DNA of 64,000 bases from Candidatus Neomicrothrix sp. UBA6944 (lineage in GTDB: Bacteria > Actinomycetota > Acidimicrobiia > Acidimicrobiales > Poriferisodalaceae). Made by a program: the position numbers and the translations under genes. This document shows positions 16,425 to 26,940 of this stretch, in pieces. Below the pieces are notes generated by a model. That model saw only the letters and a list, made by a program, of their open reading frames with translations, made no database searches and was not told the origin of the DNA. The stretch spans positions 1 through 64,000 of the forward strand of contig DJZU01000014.1 of the NCBI GenBank assembly GCA_002448715.1. The letters run 5' to 3'. The stretch's first letter is position 1, and the number at the start of each line of letters is the position of its first letter.

Positions 16425-17516
16425 ATGGCACACGAAGTGCAAGGCGTGATAGCTCGATCGAAAGGGTCTCCAGTAACCGTCGAAACTATTCAGATACCAG
16501 ACCCTGGGCCAGGAGAGGTGGTAGTCGATGTTCAGGCATGCGGCGTATGTCACACAGACCTTCACTATCGAGAAGGAGCGATTAACAACGACTTCCCCTT
16601 CCTTCTCGGCCATGAAGCCGCGGGAACGGTAAGTCAAGTCGGTTCAGGTGTCTCCAACTTGAGCGAAGGTGATTTCGTGATACTGAATTGGCGCGCCGTG
16701 TGTGGGGAATGCCGAAGCTGTTTACGAGGCAGACCGCAGTACTGCTTCGCCACCCACAACGCGCAGCAAAAGATGACCGTAGACGGGATCGAGCTGACGG
16801 CTGCTCTCGGCATCGGCGCATTTGCTGAAAAAACGCTGGTAGCAGCAGGACAAGCAACGAAAGTCGATGATTCAGCTGAGCCCGAAGTAGCTGGCCTAAT
16901 TGGGTGCGGAGTAATGGCTGGGTTAGGTGCAGCTATGAATACTGGAGGAGTTACCCGTGGTGACAGCGTCGCTGTTTGGGGTTGTGGAGGAGTAGGTGAT
17001 GCTGCAATCGAAGGGTCTCGCATAGCCGGAGCACACACGATTATCGCAATAGACCTAGACGATCGAAAACTGGAGTGGGCCAAAGATTTCGGCGCTACAC
17101 ATGTAATCAACTCCACGGGTATGGACACCGACCAAGTCGTCGAAGCAGTCCAGACTCTTACAGGCGGCAACGGGGTAGACGTCGCTATTGAAGCAGTCGG
17201 CTCACCTGCTGCCTATGAACAAGCGTTTTTTGCAAGAGATCTAGCGGGCACTGTTGTCCTCGTTGGTGTTCCCAACCCGGAGATGCGTATTGACTTGCCC
17301 ATGATTGAGATCTTTGGGCGAGGAGGTGCCCTCAAAAGTTCGTGGTATGGCGATTGCTTGCCGACCCGTGACTTCCCAATGCTCATTGACCTCCACCTCC
17401 AGGGACGACTGCAGCTAGGGCGTTTCGTATCAGAAAAAATTGGGATTGAAGATGTTGAAGCGGCGTTCCACAAGATGGAGCAAGGAGAAGTGTTGCGTTC
17501 CGTCGTCATGATCTAA
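16425..17516 (+). CDS. mscR: S-(hydroxymethyl)mycothiol dehydrogenase, zinc/NAD-dependent
   Basis: Class III alcohol dehydrogenase homologue that oxidises the formaldehyde-mycothiol adduct and may also reduce S-nitrosomycothiol. The 363-residue protein starts at ATG 16425 with AGGGGG 7 bases upstream. Catalytic zinc ligands are in CGVCHTD and LGHEAAG; the structural zinc site has four cysteines in CGECRSC...[36 protein letters not shown] and [13 protein letters not shown] closely match mycobacterial MscR (Rv2259). It implies mycothiol in this organism. Its position between uvrB and uvrA is unusual. Confidence 0.88.
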   Translation: MAHEVQGVIARSKGSPVTVETIQIPDPGPGEVVVDVQACGVCHTDLHYREGAINNDFPFLLGHEAAGTVSQVGSGVSNLSEGDFVILNWRAVCGECRSCLRGRPQYCFATHNAQQKMTVDGIELTAALGIGAFAEKTLVAAGQATKVDDSAEPEVAGLIGCGVMAGLGAAMNTGGVTRGDSVAVWGCGGVGDAAIEGSRIAGAHTIIAIDLDDRKLEWAKDFGATHVINSTGMDTDQVVEAVQTLTGGNGVDVAIEAVGSPAAYEQAFFARDLAGTVVLVGVPNPEMRIDLPMIEIFGRGGALKSSWYGDCLPTRDFPMLIDLHLQGRLQLGRFVSEKIGIEDVEAAFHKMEQGEVLRSVVMI

Positions 17517-17573
17517 GCCTTTTGGCTAGGAGCGTCCCGTATCTAGATATGGCCCGAGATAGGCTCCGGCACG

Positions 17574-20423
17574 ATGGGAGATCGATTAATCGTTCGAGGT
17601 GCTAGGGAAAATAACCTGCGCGATGTTGACGTGGATTTGCCGCGCGACAACTTGATCGTGTTTACAGGGCTATCCGGGAGTGGGAAGTCGTCCCTCGCTT
17701 TCGACACCATCTACGCAGAAGGTCAGAGACGATACGTAGAGTCGCTGTCTGCCTACGCCCGACAATTCCTAGGGCAGATGGACAAACCTGATGTTGACTT
17801 TTTAGAAGGCCTTTCACCGGCGATTTCGATAGACCAAAAGAGTGCGAGCAGAAATCCTAGGTCCACGGTCGGCACCATCACAGAAATATATGACTACCTT
17901 CGGCTTCTGTATGCCCGAGTCGGAACTCAACATGATCCAGAAACGGGTGAAATCGTCCAACGCCAGACCTCGCAGGAGATTGTCGACAGAATTCTCACGC
18001 TCGGAATGGAGAAGAGGTTTCAGGTTCTGGCACCTATTGTCCGGGGAAGAAAGGGCGAGTATCACACCCTGCTAGCGGACCTGGCATCCCAAGGTTATGT
18101 GCGTGCTCGAGTCGATGGAGAAATACTTGATCTCGGGGAGGAGGAGGTCCTCCCCGAAGAGCGCTTGGACCGTTATGTCAACCACGATATTGAAGTCATC
18201 GTGGACCGCCTTGTGCTGAGAGAAGGGATTGAACAACGACTTACCGAATCGATTGAAACAGCGTTAAACCTCGCCGACGGCCATGTGTGGATAGAAGTCG
18301 TTCCCGCAGAAGGAGAGGGGGAGATTCATACCTATAGTCAACATCTTTTCTCGCCCGCTTCGGGACGGTCGTTTGAAGATTTAGCTCCCCGAAACTTTTC
18401 CTTCAATTCGCCATATGGAGCGTGTAGCACGTGCGACGGTTTAGGAACTCGATTCGAGGTTGATCCAGAATTAATCGTCCCGAATGCCGACCTAACCATT
18501 GAAGAAGGCGCCATCGCGCCATTCGCTACTGGCGCGAGTCGGTGGTACGGACGACTTTTGCGTGCCACCGGAGAAGAATTTGACATTCCGGTTGACAAGC
18601 CTTGGTCCAAACTCACAGCCAAACAGCGCAAGCTACTTCTGTATGGAAGTTCGCAAAGCCGAACATTCACCGTTCGCTACAGAAACCGGTACGGCCGCAG
18701 TAGGAGCTACACCACTCACTGGGAAGGGGTCATCCCGACCCTGCAACGTCGTCACGCCGACACTGACAGTGACCATTCCAGAGATCGTATTGAGGGCTAT
18801 ATGCGAGAAGTCCCGTGTGGTACCTGCGACGGGGCGCGGCTAAACGAAGTGTCACTAGCCGTTCAGGTTGCGGGCCGCAATATTCATGAACTTTGCTCGG
18901 TGTCGATCGGGGAGGCCGCCAAGATTATTGATGGCCTCTCACTCAACGACAGAGAGACAATCATCGCGGCGCCCATTGTCAAAGAGATTGACGCTCGTCT
19001 TAATTTCTTGCTGGACGTCGGATTGGACTATCTCAACTTAAACCGATCTGCAGCAACGCTGGCCGGCGGCGAAGCACAACGAATTCGTTTGGCCAGCCAA
19101 ATTGGCAGCGGTTTGGAAGGCGTCCTTTATGTACTAGACGAGCCCTCCATAGGCCTTCATCAGCGGGATAATCGCCGCTTAATTGAAACCCTCCAGAACC
19201 TGCGCGATTTGGGCAACACGGTGTTGGTCGTAGAGCACGATCAGGAAACCATTCTCGAGGCTGACTGGGTAGTTGACATAGGTCCAGGCGCTGGAGAACA
19301 CGGGGGCGAGATCATCTACAGCGGCCCGGTCAAAGGTCTCACAACTGCAAAGGGATCGATTACCGGTGACTACTTGCGAGGTACTCGAACGATAGAAACG
19401 CCAGAAAAACGCAGAAAACCGATCTCAGAGGCCCTGACTATAAAAGGAGCACGAGAAAATAACCTTCGTTCAATCGATGTTGAGATACCCCTCGGGTGCT
19501 TCGTCACCGTAACGGGTGTGTCGGGGTCAGGGAAAAGTACCTTGATCAACGAGATCCTGCGGAAGTCGTTGATGCAGCGGATCTATAAGTCGAAAGAGGT
19601 TCCTGGCCTACACACTTCACTTGAAGGGTGGGATGCACTGGACAAAGTCATTGACATCGACCAGTCACCGATAGGGCGAACACCGCGCTCAAATCCAGCT
19701 ACCTATACAGGTGCCTTTGACAATATTCGTAAGCTTTTCTCCGCCACGAATGAGTCGAAAGTTCGCGGGTATTTGCCAGGACGTTTTAGCTTCAATGTTA
19801 AGGGTGGGCGATGTGAAGCCTGTTCGGGAGATGGAACAATAAAAATCGAAATGCATTTTCTCCCAGATGTGTATGTGCCATGCGAGATTTGCAAAGGGGC
19901 CCGATACAACCGCGAGACACTCGAAGTGCGCTTCAAGGGTATGACCATCGCAGACGTGTTAAATATGCCCTGCGAAGAAGCGTTGGAGTTTTTCTCTGCG
20001 CAACCTCCGATTGCCCGACACATGCAAACCCTGGTCGATGTGGGGCTTGGCTACATTCGACTCGGACAGCCCGCGACGACACTGTCTGGTGGAGAAGCGC
20101 AACGCGTGAAGCTTGCCAGCGAACTAGCGAAGAGACCCACCGGGCACACGATTTATATTTTGGATGAACCCACGACAGGGCTCCATTTCGAAGACATTCG
20201 GCGTTTACTCGCAGTTCTAAGTCGTTTAGTCGACCAGGGCAACACGGTGATCGTCATCGAACACAATCTCGACGTGATTAAGACCGCCGATTGGATCATC
20301 GATATGGGTCCTGAAGGTGGAGACGGCGGTGGTCTGGTTGTGGCCAGCGGACCGCCTGAAAAAGTCGCAAAAGTGTCGGCTAGCCACACGGGTCGCTTCC
20401 TCGGTGCTGTCCTGTCAGACTGA
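17574..20423 (+). CDS. uvrA: UvrABC system protein A (damage-recognition ATPase)
   Basis: Dimeric ABC-type ATPase that finds DNA lesions and loads UvrB. The 949-residue protein has two ABC modules: Walker [10 protein letters not shown] at 32-40 and GVSGSGKST in the second half, with signatures LAGGEAQRI and LSGGEAQRV. Zinc modules appear as CSTC/CGTC pairs in the first half and CEAC...CEIC in the second. Length is standard (about 940-960). It lies 57 bases after mscR and 28 bases before uvrC on the same strand. Confidence 0.97.
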   Translation: MGDRLIVRGARENNLRDVDVDLPRDNLIVFTGLSGSGKSSLAFDTIYAEGQRRYVESLSAYARQFLGQMDKPDVDFLEGLSPAISIDQKSASRNPRSTVGTITEIYDYLRLLYARVGTQHDPETGEIVQRQTSQEIVDRILTLGMEKRFQVLAPIVRGRKGEYHTLLADLASQGYVRARVDGEILDLGEEEVLPEERLDRYVNHDIEVIVDRLVLREGIEQRLTESIETALNLADGHVWIEVVPAEGEGEIHTYSQHLFSPASGRSFEDLAPRNFSFNSPYGACSTCDGLGTRFEVDPELIVPNADLTIEEGAIAPFATGASRWYGRLLRATGEEFDIPVDKPWSKLTAKQRKLLLYGSSQSRTFTVRYRNRYGRSRSYTTHWEGVIPTLQRRHADTDSDHSRDRIEGYMREVPCGTCDGARLNEVSLAVQVAGRNIHELCSVSIGEAAKIIDGLSLNDRETIIAAPIVKEIDARLNFLLDVGLDYLNLNRSAATLAGGEAQRIRLASQIGSGLEGVLYVLDEPSIGLHQRDNRRLIETLQNLRDLGNTVLVVEHDQETILEADWVVDIGPGAGEHGGEIIYSGPVKGLTTAKGSITGDYLRGTRTIETPEKRRKPISEALTIKGARENNLRSIDVEIPLGCFVTVTGVSGSGKSTLINEILRKSLMQRIYKSKEVPGLHTSLEGWDALDKVIDIDQSPIGRTPRSNPATYTGAFDNIRKLFSATNESKVRGYLPGRFSFNVKGGRCEACSGDGTIKIEMHFLPDVYVPCEICKGARYNRETLEVRFKGMTIADVLNMPCEEALEFFSAQPPIARHMQTLVDVGLGYIRLGQPATTLSGGEAQRVKLASELAKRPTGHTIYILDEPTTGLHFEDIRRLLAVLSRLVDQGNTVIVIEHNLDVIKTADWIIDMGPEGGDGGGLVVASGPPEKVAKVSASHTGRFLGAVLSD

Positions 20424-20451
20424 ATGGACGTTCGCCCAATAACATTTACGT

Positions 20452-22311
20452 ATGGCTCTGCGTCCCGAACCTGGCTCAGTTCCCGATCAGCCAGGTAGCT
20501 ACCAATTTAAGGACTTAAGCGGACGCATTATCTACGTTGGTAAGGCAAAGAGTCTACGGAACCGACTGAACAGCTATTTTCAAGACGCTCGGAATCTTCA
20601 CCCCCGAACTCTTCAAATGTTAGAGACAGCGACATCGGTGGAGTGGATTGAAGTGGCAACTGAAGTAGACGCTCTCATGCTTGAGTACAGCTTGATTCAG
20701 AGACACCAGCCGAGGTTCAACGTTCGGCTCCGAGATGATAAATCGTACCCATTTCTCTCGATCACCCTCCGAGACGAATGGCCACGGGCAATGGTCATGC
20801 GGGGTAAGAGAAAGAGGGGTAATAGATATTTCGGACCATTTGGGCACGCCCACGCGATTCGCGAAACTTTGGATCTCTTACTGAGGACATTTCCCATCCG
20901 CACCTGCAGTGACAACAAGTTGGCTGAGCACCAGCGTCTAGGAAGGCCATGTCTGTTGTTCCATATCGAACAATGCGCCGGTCCTTGCGTAGGGGAAATA
21001 ACGCCAGAAGACTATGAAGGCCTAGTTCGTAAGCTCATTCGCTTTCTAGAAGGCGACACAGATGATGTGGTCAAAGAACTTGACGTCCGGATGCGCGAGG
21101 CAAGTAGCGCTATGGAATTTGAATTAGCAGCACGGCTTCGTGACCGTCTATCAAGCGTTGAGAGAGCCATAGAGAAACGCCAGATCGCAGGTACGCGAAA
21201 CGAAGATTTCGATGTGATTGGGCTCCATGACGACGAGCTAGAAGCCTCAGTGCAGGTGTTCTACGTGCGTAAGGGCCGCGTTATGGGTCAGCGGGGTTCA
21301 ATTGTTGACAAAGTCGAGGACGTTACCCAACCGGATCTAATTGCAAGGATTATTGAAGATTTGTATCACCAAGAAAATCCAATTGGTATGCCCAAAAACG
21401 TCTTTGTTCCTGCCTTGCCGGACCGGCAAGGCCTCTACGAAGAATGGCTTACAAAGCAGCGGGGTTCTCGTGTCGAAATCAGGGTACCCATGCGCGGCGA
21501 CAAGAGAGCGTTGCATGAAACCGCCACAAGAAACGCAAAAGAGACGTTCGCCCGTCATCGTCTGAAGAGAGGTACTGATCACAACAGTCGTGCTCGCGCG
21601 CTGCAAGAACTTCAGAGTCACTTGAAGCTTCCCAATGCCCCCCTGCGGATCGAGTGCTACGACATGAGTCACCTCCAAGGAACCGACTACGTGGGATCAA
21701 TGGTGGTGCTAGAAGATGCCGTACCCCGTAAGAGCGAATACCGACGTTTCAAAATCCGCGACGTTGCTGGAAATGATGACTTTGCGGCCATGGAAGAGGT
21801 TCTGTTTAGGCGCTTTAGAAATCTCCTTGCTGAAAGAGAAGTTCCGGATGAAGCTCCCGGGAAGTTTGCATACCCGCCTCAACTTTTGGTTGTTGATGGA
21901 GGTAAAGGACAGTTGGGCGTAGCCGTAAGGGTTTTAGAGACGCTCGGTCTTAGCGACGAGATACCCGTAGCTGCTCTCGCCAAGCAGTTTGAGGAAGTAT
22001 TTGTTCCTGGACGCTCGGCACCCATCGAGTTGCCGCGAGGCTCGGAAGCCTTATACCTTTTGCAGCGCATTCGGGACGAAAGCCACCGTTTCGCAGTCAA
22101 TTATCATCGGACCCTTCGTAAACAGAGAATGACGCGCAGCGTACTGGACGACATCTCTGGACTAGGAGACGCGCGTCGTAAACGTCTGGTAAAGGAATTT
22201 GGAGGCGTGCGAAAGGTGCAACAAGCGTCAATTGATGAGCTTTTGGCCCTGACGTGGTTACCTAATCCGGTAGCGCATGCTGTGTACGACCGAACCCAGG
22301 GGAGAGCGTGA
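20452..22311 (+). CDS. uvrC: UvrABC system protein C (dual-incision nuclease)
   Basis: Makes the 3' and 5' incisions in nucleotide excision repair. The 619-residue protein has an N-terminal GIY-YIG domain (GSYQFKD...IIYVGKAKSLRNRL, about 14-45), a Cys-rich segment (CLLFHIEQCAGPC), a UVR domain (about 210-240) that binds UvrB, an RNase H-like C-terminal nuclease with ECYDMSHLQGT and LVVDGGKGQL, and helix-hairpin-helix repeats at the end. Its stop overlaps the start of the following methyltransferase by four bases, suggesting coupling. Confidence 0.96.
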   Translation: MALRPEPGSVPDQPGSYQFKDLSGRIIYVGKAKSLRNRLNSYFQDARNLHPRTLQMLETATSVEWIEVATEVDALMLEYSLIQRHQPRFNVRLRDDKSYPFLSITLRDEWPRAMVMRGKRKRGNRYFGPFGHAHAIRETLDLLLRTFPIRTCSDNKLAEHQRLGRPCLLFHIEQCAGPCVGEITPEDYEGLVRKLIRFLEGDTDDVVKELDVRMREASSAMEFELAARLRDRLSSVERAIEKRQIAGTRNEDFDVIGLHDDELEASVQVFYVRKGRVMGQRGSIVDKVEDVTQPDLIARIIEDLYHQENPIGMPKNVFVPALPDRQGLYEEWLTKQRGSRVEIRVPMRGDKRALHETATRNAKETFARHRLKRGTDHNSRARALQELQSHLKLPNAPLRIECYDMSHLQGTDYVGSMVVLEDAVPRKSEYRRFKIRDVAGNDDFAAMEEVLFRRFRNLLAEREVPDEAPGKFAYPPQLLVVDGGKGQLGVAVRVLETLGLSDEIPVAALAKQFEEVFVPGRSAPIELPRGSEALYLLQRIRDESHRFAVNYHRTLRKQRMTRSVLDDISGLGDARRKRLVKEFGGVRKVQQASIDELLALTWLPNPVAHAVYDRTQGRA

Positions 22312-23030
22312 CCCAAGACTCGTGGGAGAAACATTCGAACTGGTGGCAGCGCGAGTTCACTCGTGGCGCGGACCCCGAATATGAGGAGCAGATCCTTCCC
22401 TTATTAAAGGATCTGGCTGTCGAAGGTGGCAGAGTCATTGATATTGGTTGTGGTGAAGGGCAAGTGGCTCGGGTGCTTTCGCTCAACTCGGCCCAGGTCT
22501 TCGGTGTTGATCCAGCGTGGAACCAAATCTCTGAAGCCGCACGTCGCAGCACTCAAGAGGTCTACGGGCAAGCCTCAGCAATGGCGCTCCCATTCAAGGC
22601 AGGAGCCTTTGATGCCGCAGTCGCATGCCTGGTCTTCGAACACATTACGGCGCTGAGGCAAGCAATTATGGAAGTCTCACGAGTTTTGATACAGGGCGGC
22701 ACGTTTATTTTCTTGCTGAATCACCCGCTCTTACAAACGCCTGGAAGTGGATGGGTCGATGATTACATGTCGGACCCGCCTAGCCACTATTGGCGTGTTG
22801 GTCACTACCTTGTGCAGCACGAAAGTCTTGAGGAAGTGCAACTAGGTGTGCGCATTCCGTTTGTTCATCGCCCCTTGAGTGAATACGTCAATACTCTTTC
22901 TGAGAATGGTCTCCAGCTGGAACGGATGCTCGAACCGTCGCCGCCCGCAGGGTTCCTAGAGCGCAATGAGTCCTATCGCGCGGCAGCACACATCCCTCGA
23001 CTACTGGTACTCATCTGTCGGAAGCGCTGA
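22308..23030 (+). CDS. Class I SAM-dependent methyltransferase
   Basis: 240 residues from a GTG that overlaps the uvrC stop (GTGA). Motif I is VIDIGCGEGQVARVL at about residue 43, followed by GVDPA and a GGTFIFLLNHP segment after the fourth strand. This pattern fits Methyltransf_11-type (UbiE-like) enzymes. It sits between uvrC and rapZ. The overlap argues for cotranslation with uvrC, but I have no evidence for a repair role, and the methyl acceptor is unknown. Confidence 0.75.
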   Translation: MTQDSWEKHSNWWQREFTRGADPEYEEQILPLLKDLAVEGGRVIDIGCGEGQVARVLSLNSAQVFGVDPAWNQISEAARRSTQEVYGQASAMALPFKAGAFDAAVACLVFEHITALRQAIMEVSRVLIQGGTFIFLLNHPLLQTPGSGWVDDYMSDPPSHYWRVGHYLVQHESLEEVQLGVRIPFVHRPLSEYVNTLSENGLQLERMLEPSPPAGFLERNESYRAAAHIPRLLVLICRKR

Positions 23031-23061
23031 TGTTCTCATTGAGGCGACCTAGGCTTTAACT

Positions 23062-23934
23062 ATGGAGGACGGACCGAACTTTGTGGTGGTGGCCGGACTG
23101 TCTGGCGCTGGACGTTCAACGGTAGCTGACACTCTGGAAGATTTAGGTTGGTTCGTGATCGATAACCTCCCTTCCAGTTTGCTCTCGTCGGCGGCGGAAC
23201 TACTTACTGGTTCGGACCGCCGAGTCCAGCGTCTGGCCTTGGTCGCCGGATCGCATCAGCACCAAGAAGACCTTTTGGGCTTCTTAGCAGGTCTCGGTAC
23301 GTCCCCAGCTCGGGTAAGTGTTATTTTCTTAGATGCGTCGACGGACGTGCTTCTCCGCCGCTATGACCAAACACGGAGGCGACACCCTCTTGCAAGTAAC
23401 AGCGAGTCCGTGGCTGAAGCAATACAACGAGAACGCGAGTTGCTGGACCCGATAAAGCAAAAAGCTGACGTGGTAATTGATACCGGTGATCTCATCGTGC
23501 ATGAACTGAAATCTCGCGTAGTTGAAGCGTTCAGCGAAGCAGGTCGCGAACAACTGATGCAGACAACGGTAATGTCGTTTGGGTATAAACACGGTATTCC
23601 CACAGAAGCTGATTTAGTTATCGACTGTCGCTTTTTAGCTAACCCACATTGGCTTCCAGAACTGCGGCCGCGAACAGGCCTAGATCAAGAAGTAAGAGAT
23701 TATGTGCTCGGAGAATCGTCGACCGTCTTATTCCTCGAACGTCTCTTGCCGTTGCTGGACTTCTTGGTTCCTTCGTACGTCGAAGAAGGCAAGGCATATC
23801 TGACTATTGCGTTTGGTTGCACTGGAGGTCGCCATAGAAGCGTTGTGGTTGCCGAAGAAATAGGACGAATTTTGACCGATAACGGCTATGCGCCTCGAAC
23901 ACGACATCGCGATCTCGAATCAAAAGAAATGTAG
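23062..23934 (+). CDS. rapZ: RapZ/YvcJ-family nucleotide-binding protein
   Basis: P-loop protein of 290 residues. Walker A is GLSGAGRST at 12-20, with Arg for the usual Lys as in other actinobacterial members. IDNLP follows, and the C-terminal domain carries FGCTGGRHRSV, the family hallmark that binds RNA or sugar nucleotides in E. coli RapZ. In most actinobacteria it is followed by yvcK and whiA; here gap follows after only 87 bases. Its role here (regulation of cell-wall precursor supply in other bacteria) is inferred from the family. Confidence 0.92.
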   Translation: MEDGPNFVVVAGLSGAGRSTVADTLEDLGWFVIDNLPSSLLSSAAELLTGSDRRVQRLALVAGSHQHQEDLLGFLAGLGTSPARVSVIFLDASTDVLLRRYDQTRRRHPLASNSESVAEAIQRERELLDPIKQKADVVIDTGDLIVHELKSRVVEAFSEAGREQLMQTTVMSFGYKHGIPTEADLVIDCRFLANPHWLPELRPRTGLDQEVRDYVLGESSTVLFLERLLPLLDFLVPSYVEEGKAYLTIAFGCTGGRHRSVVVAEEIGRILTDNGYAPRTRHRDLESKEM

Positions 23935-24021
23935 AAGTAGACGATCAATTCGCCACAGTCTGCGAGCCATGCGGTAGACATTCAGCAGCGTCTCTATTCC
24001 CTTTCAGAAAGCGAGTCCTCC

Positions 24022-25023
24022 ATGACCGTGCGTGTTGGCATAAATGGTTTCGGCCGGATCGGTAGAAACTTCTTCCGAGCTGTTCAAAAGCAAGGTGCTG
24101 ATCTTGAAATTGTCGCGGTAAATGACCTCGGCGACCAAGGCACGATGGCTCATTTGTTGAAGTATGACTCGGTGCTGGGGAATCTACCCAACGACATTTC
24201 GGCCACGGAAGGCGGGATTTCCATAGACGGTAACCTTCTGAAGGTTCTGTCCGAACGAAACCCCAGCGACTTGCCATGGGCAGACCTAGAAGTCGATGTG
24301 GTTATCGAATCCACGGGTATTTTCACTGACAGAGACAAAGCCTCCCAGCATCTAGACGCTGGCGCCCCTTTGGTAATTGTCTCTGCTCCCGCCAGTGGGG
24401 CCGACGCAACCATCGTCGTTGGGGTCAACCACAACGAATTCGACAAAGATGCGCATCAAGTGATTTCCAATGCCAGTTGTACGACGAACTGTTTTGTTCC
24501 CATGGTCCAAGTCCTAGACGACGCCTTCGGAGTTGAAAAAGGTCTGATGACAACAGTGCACGCGTACACCGGTGATCAGTCGCTTGTCGATGGCCCACAT
24601 AGTGACCTTAGGAGAGCCCGGGCATCTGCCGTGAACATCATTCCCACTTCTACGGGAGCTGCTCGCGCTACAGGACTCGTGCTGCAGGCTATGAACGGCA
24701 AGCTTGATGGCACCTCATTGCGAGTACCGATTCCAGATGGCTCGATCACCGACTTCACCGCAGTTCTGTCGTCTAGTCCCACCGTTGAGGAAATCAATTC
24801 CGCCTTCGAGGATGCCGCTTCCAAAGCACCACTCGCTGGGATCCTGACCTATAGCGAAGACCCTCTAGTTTCTGCAGATATCGTCGGCGACCCCTCCAGC
24901 TGCGTGTTCGACGCGGGCCTTACGATGACGATGGACAATCTGGTCAAGGTCAGCGGTTGGTACGACAACGAATGGGGTTACTCGAATCGTTTGGTTGACT
25001 TAGTTGGAATTACCTGCGGTTGA
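24022..25023 (+). CDS. gap: Glyceraldehyde-3-phosphate dehydrogenase (NAD)
   Basis: Glycolytic oxidation and phosphorylation of glyceraldehyde 3-phosphate. The 333-residue protein has GINGFGRIGRN at the NAD site, Asp35 in VNDLG favouring NAD over NADP, catalytic Cys153 in SNASCTTNC, and the C-terminal WYDNEWGYSNRLVDL. It is the first gene of a gap-pgk-tpiA run with gaps under ten bases, continuing to a thioredoxin-like gene and secG. The reading is complete and of normal length. Confidence 0.96.
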   Translation: MTVRVGINGFGRIGRNFFRAVQKQGADLEIVAVNDLGDQGTMAHLLKYDSVLGNLPNDISATEGGISIDGNLLKVLSERNPSDLPWADLEVDVVIESTGIFTDRDKASQHLDAGAPLVIVSAPASGADATIVVGVNHNEFDKDAHQVISNASCTTNCFVPMVQVLDDAFGVEKGLMTTVHAYTGDQSLVDGPHSDLRRARASAVNIIPTSTGAARATGLVLQAMNGKLDGTSLRVPIPDGSITDFTAVLSSSPTVEEINSAFEDAASKAPLAGILTYSEDPLVSADIVGDPSSCVFDAGLTMTMDNLVKVSGWYDNEWGYSNRLVDLVGITCG

Positions 25024-25030
25024 GCGCGAC

Positions 25031-26152
25031 GTGAATGATTTTGCAGTCCCCACCCTCGAAGATTTGGAAGCCTCGGTTGGCGATCTAGACGGCAAGCGCA
25101 TATTGGTTCGCTGTGATTTCAACGTTCCGCTCAGAGATGGAGAGATCGCCGACGATTTGAGGATTAAAGCCGCTGCACCGACGATTTCCTGGTTACAGAA
25201 AAGAGGAGCCCAGGTCGTTCTCTGCACCCACTTAGGGCGGCCCGATGGCAAACCAGAGAAACGATTTTCAGTCGAAATTCTTCGCAGTCGGATCGATGTA
25301 GTGATCCCCGGTGCAGAAATTATCGAAAACGTTAGATTTGACCCTGGAGAGACAGCCAATTCACCGGAGTTCGTGCGGTACTTGGTAGAAGGTGCCGGCG
25401 GCACGGCATTCGATGGGTACGTCAACGATGCTTTTGGAGTGTCGCATCGCTCCCACGCGTCAGTTGTTGGCCCTCCAACCATGCTGCCTTCCGCAGCAGG
25501 CCGGCTTTTAGAAAAAGAAGTTGAGGTGCTAGGAAGCATGAGATCTGCACCACGTAGACCTTTTTTGGCAGTGCTCGGCGGCGCTAAAGTCAGCGACAAA
25601 ATCGGTGTTATTGAGTCCCTACTTGGAGTTGTTGACCGGCTGGTGATTGGAGGTGGTATGTGCTTCACCTTTTTGAAGGCGCTCGGGAATAACGTCGGCG
25701 ATTCGCTATGTGAAGATGATCAACTTGACGCGTGCAAGCAACTTATTGATTCAGGGGCCCCAATATTGTTGCCGGCTGACATCACAGCTCTCAGCCCTGA
25801 AGGTGAAATTCGCCAGATGGGACAGTCCATGCCGGAAGGCTGGAAAGGCCTCGACATTGGGCCTGGCAGCGCCGCCGAATTCGGCGATGCCATTCTTGAA
25901 GCAAAGACAGTTTTCTGGAATGGGCCGATGGGATTGTTTGAAGATTCTCGGTTTGCGGCGGGCACCAGAGCTATCGGACAGGCTTTAGCTGACTCGCGGG
26001 CTTTTACAGTCGTGGGAGGGGGAGATAGCGCTGCAGCCGTAGCTGAATTCGGGCTAAGCCCGTATATGGATCACGTCAGTACTGGAGGGGGAGCCAGTCT
26101 CGAGTTTTTAGAGTTGGGTGATCTCCCCGGATTAGCCGCTCTTCGAAACTAA
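25031..26152 (+). CDS. pgk: Phosphoglycerate kinase
   Basis: Transfers phosphate from 1,3-bisphosphoglycerate to ADP. Signature regions are RCDFNVPLRDG near the N-terminus, the HLGRPDGK substrate loop, NDAFGVSHR, and the C-terminal GGGDSAAAVAEFG and STGGGASLEFLE nucleotide-binding motifs. I place the start at GTG 25031 (373 residues), seven bases after the gap stop; a TTG at 25004 inside gap would add nine residues. The protein is slightly shorter than the usual 390-400 residues, but all motifs are present. Confidence 0.95.
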   Translation: MNDFAVPTLEDLEASVGDLDGKRILVRCDFNVPLRDGEIADDLRIKAAAPTISWLQKRGAQVVLCTHLGRPDGKPEKRFSVEILRSRIDVVIPGAEIIENVRFDPGETANSPEFVRYLVEGAGGTAFDGYVNDAFGVSHRSHASVVGPPTMLPSAAGRLLEKEVEVLGSMRSAPRRPFLAVLGGAKVSDKIGVIESLLGVVDRLVIGGGMCFTFLKALGNNVGDSLCEDDQLDACKQLIDSGAPILLPADITALSPEGEIRQMGQSMPEGWKGLDIGPGSAAEFGDAILEAKTVFWNGPMGLFEDSRFAAGTRAIGQALADSRAFTVVGGGDSAAAVAEFGLSPYMDHVSTGGGASLEFLELGDLPGLAALRN

Positions 26153-26160
26153 GGAACTTC

Positions 26161-26931
26161 ATGGCCCGCATCCCACTGATTTCTGGTAATTGGAAGATGA
26201 ATCTCAATCACTTTGAAGCTATTCAGCTAGTTCAAAAAATTAGCTACGAACTCCGAAACCACGACTATGACGCGGTAGAAGTCTCAGTTCACCCACCGTT
26301 CACGGACCTCCGCTCGGTGCAGACAGTAATTGATGCCGATCGGATGCTCTTTCAGCTCGGTGCGCAGAACTGCCACTCTGAAGCCTCAGGTGCCTTTACA
26401 GGCGAAGTATCGCCTGCGATGTTGCAGAAAATGGACGTTGACTTCGTCATCGTGGGGCATAGCGAACGCAGGGCTTTGTTTGGGGAGAGCAACGATATTG
26501 TTGCTGCAAAGGCGCAAGCGGTGGCTGCCCATCAAATGACCCCGATTGTCTGTGTCGGTGAAACGCTGCAAGAACGAGAAGCGGGCGAAGCTCAAGCCGT
26601 TGTCGAAGCACAAGTGACCGGCAGCTTGGCTTCTTTAAAAGGAGAAAAGCTGGCGAACGTCGTCATTGCATATGAGCCAGTCTGGGCGATAGGTACCGGA
26701 GCTACGGCTTCTGCGAAGGACGCACAGATGATGTGTGCGCATATTCGAAGTGTGATTGGAACAATTAAGAAATCAGCAGCGGAACAGGTAAGGATCCAAT
26801 ACGGGGGATCGGTCAATGCTTCTAACGCTGGCGAATTGATGTCGATGCCCGACATCGATGGTGCTCTGGTCGGTGGAGCGTCACTCGATGCAGCCTCTTT
26901 CGCGAGGGTCGTGAGCTTCCAAGACACCTAG
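26161..26931 (+). CDS. tpiA: Triosephosphate isomerase
   Basis: Interconverts dihydroxyacetone phosphate and glyceraldehyde 3-phosphate. The 256-residue TIM barrel has Asn10 and Lys12 (GNWKMN), catalytic His100 (VGHSERR), catalytic Glu172 (YEPVWAIGTG) and the phosphate-binding QYGGSVN. The ATG lies eight bases after pgk. Normal length and complete catalytic set. Confidence 0.96.
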   Translation: MARIPLISGNWKMNLNHFEAIQLVQKISYELRNHDYDAVEVSVHPPFTDLRSVQTVIDADRMLFQLGAQNCHSEASGAFTGEVSPAMLQKMDVDFVIVGHSERRALFGESNDIVAAKAQAVAAHQMTPIVCVGETLQEREAGEAQAVVEAQVTGSLASLKGEKLANVVIAYEPVWAIGTGATASAKDAQMMCAHIRSVIGTIKKSAAEQVRIQYGGSVNASNAGELMSMPDIDGALVGGASLDAASFARVVSFQDT

Positions 26932-26940
26932 TATCAACGT

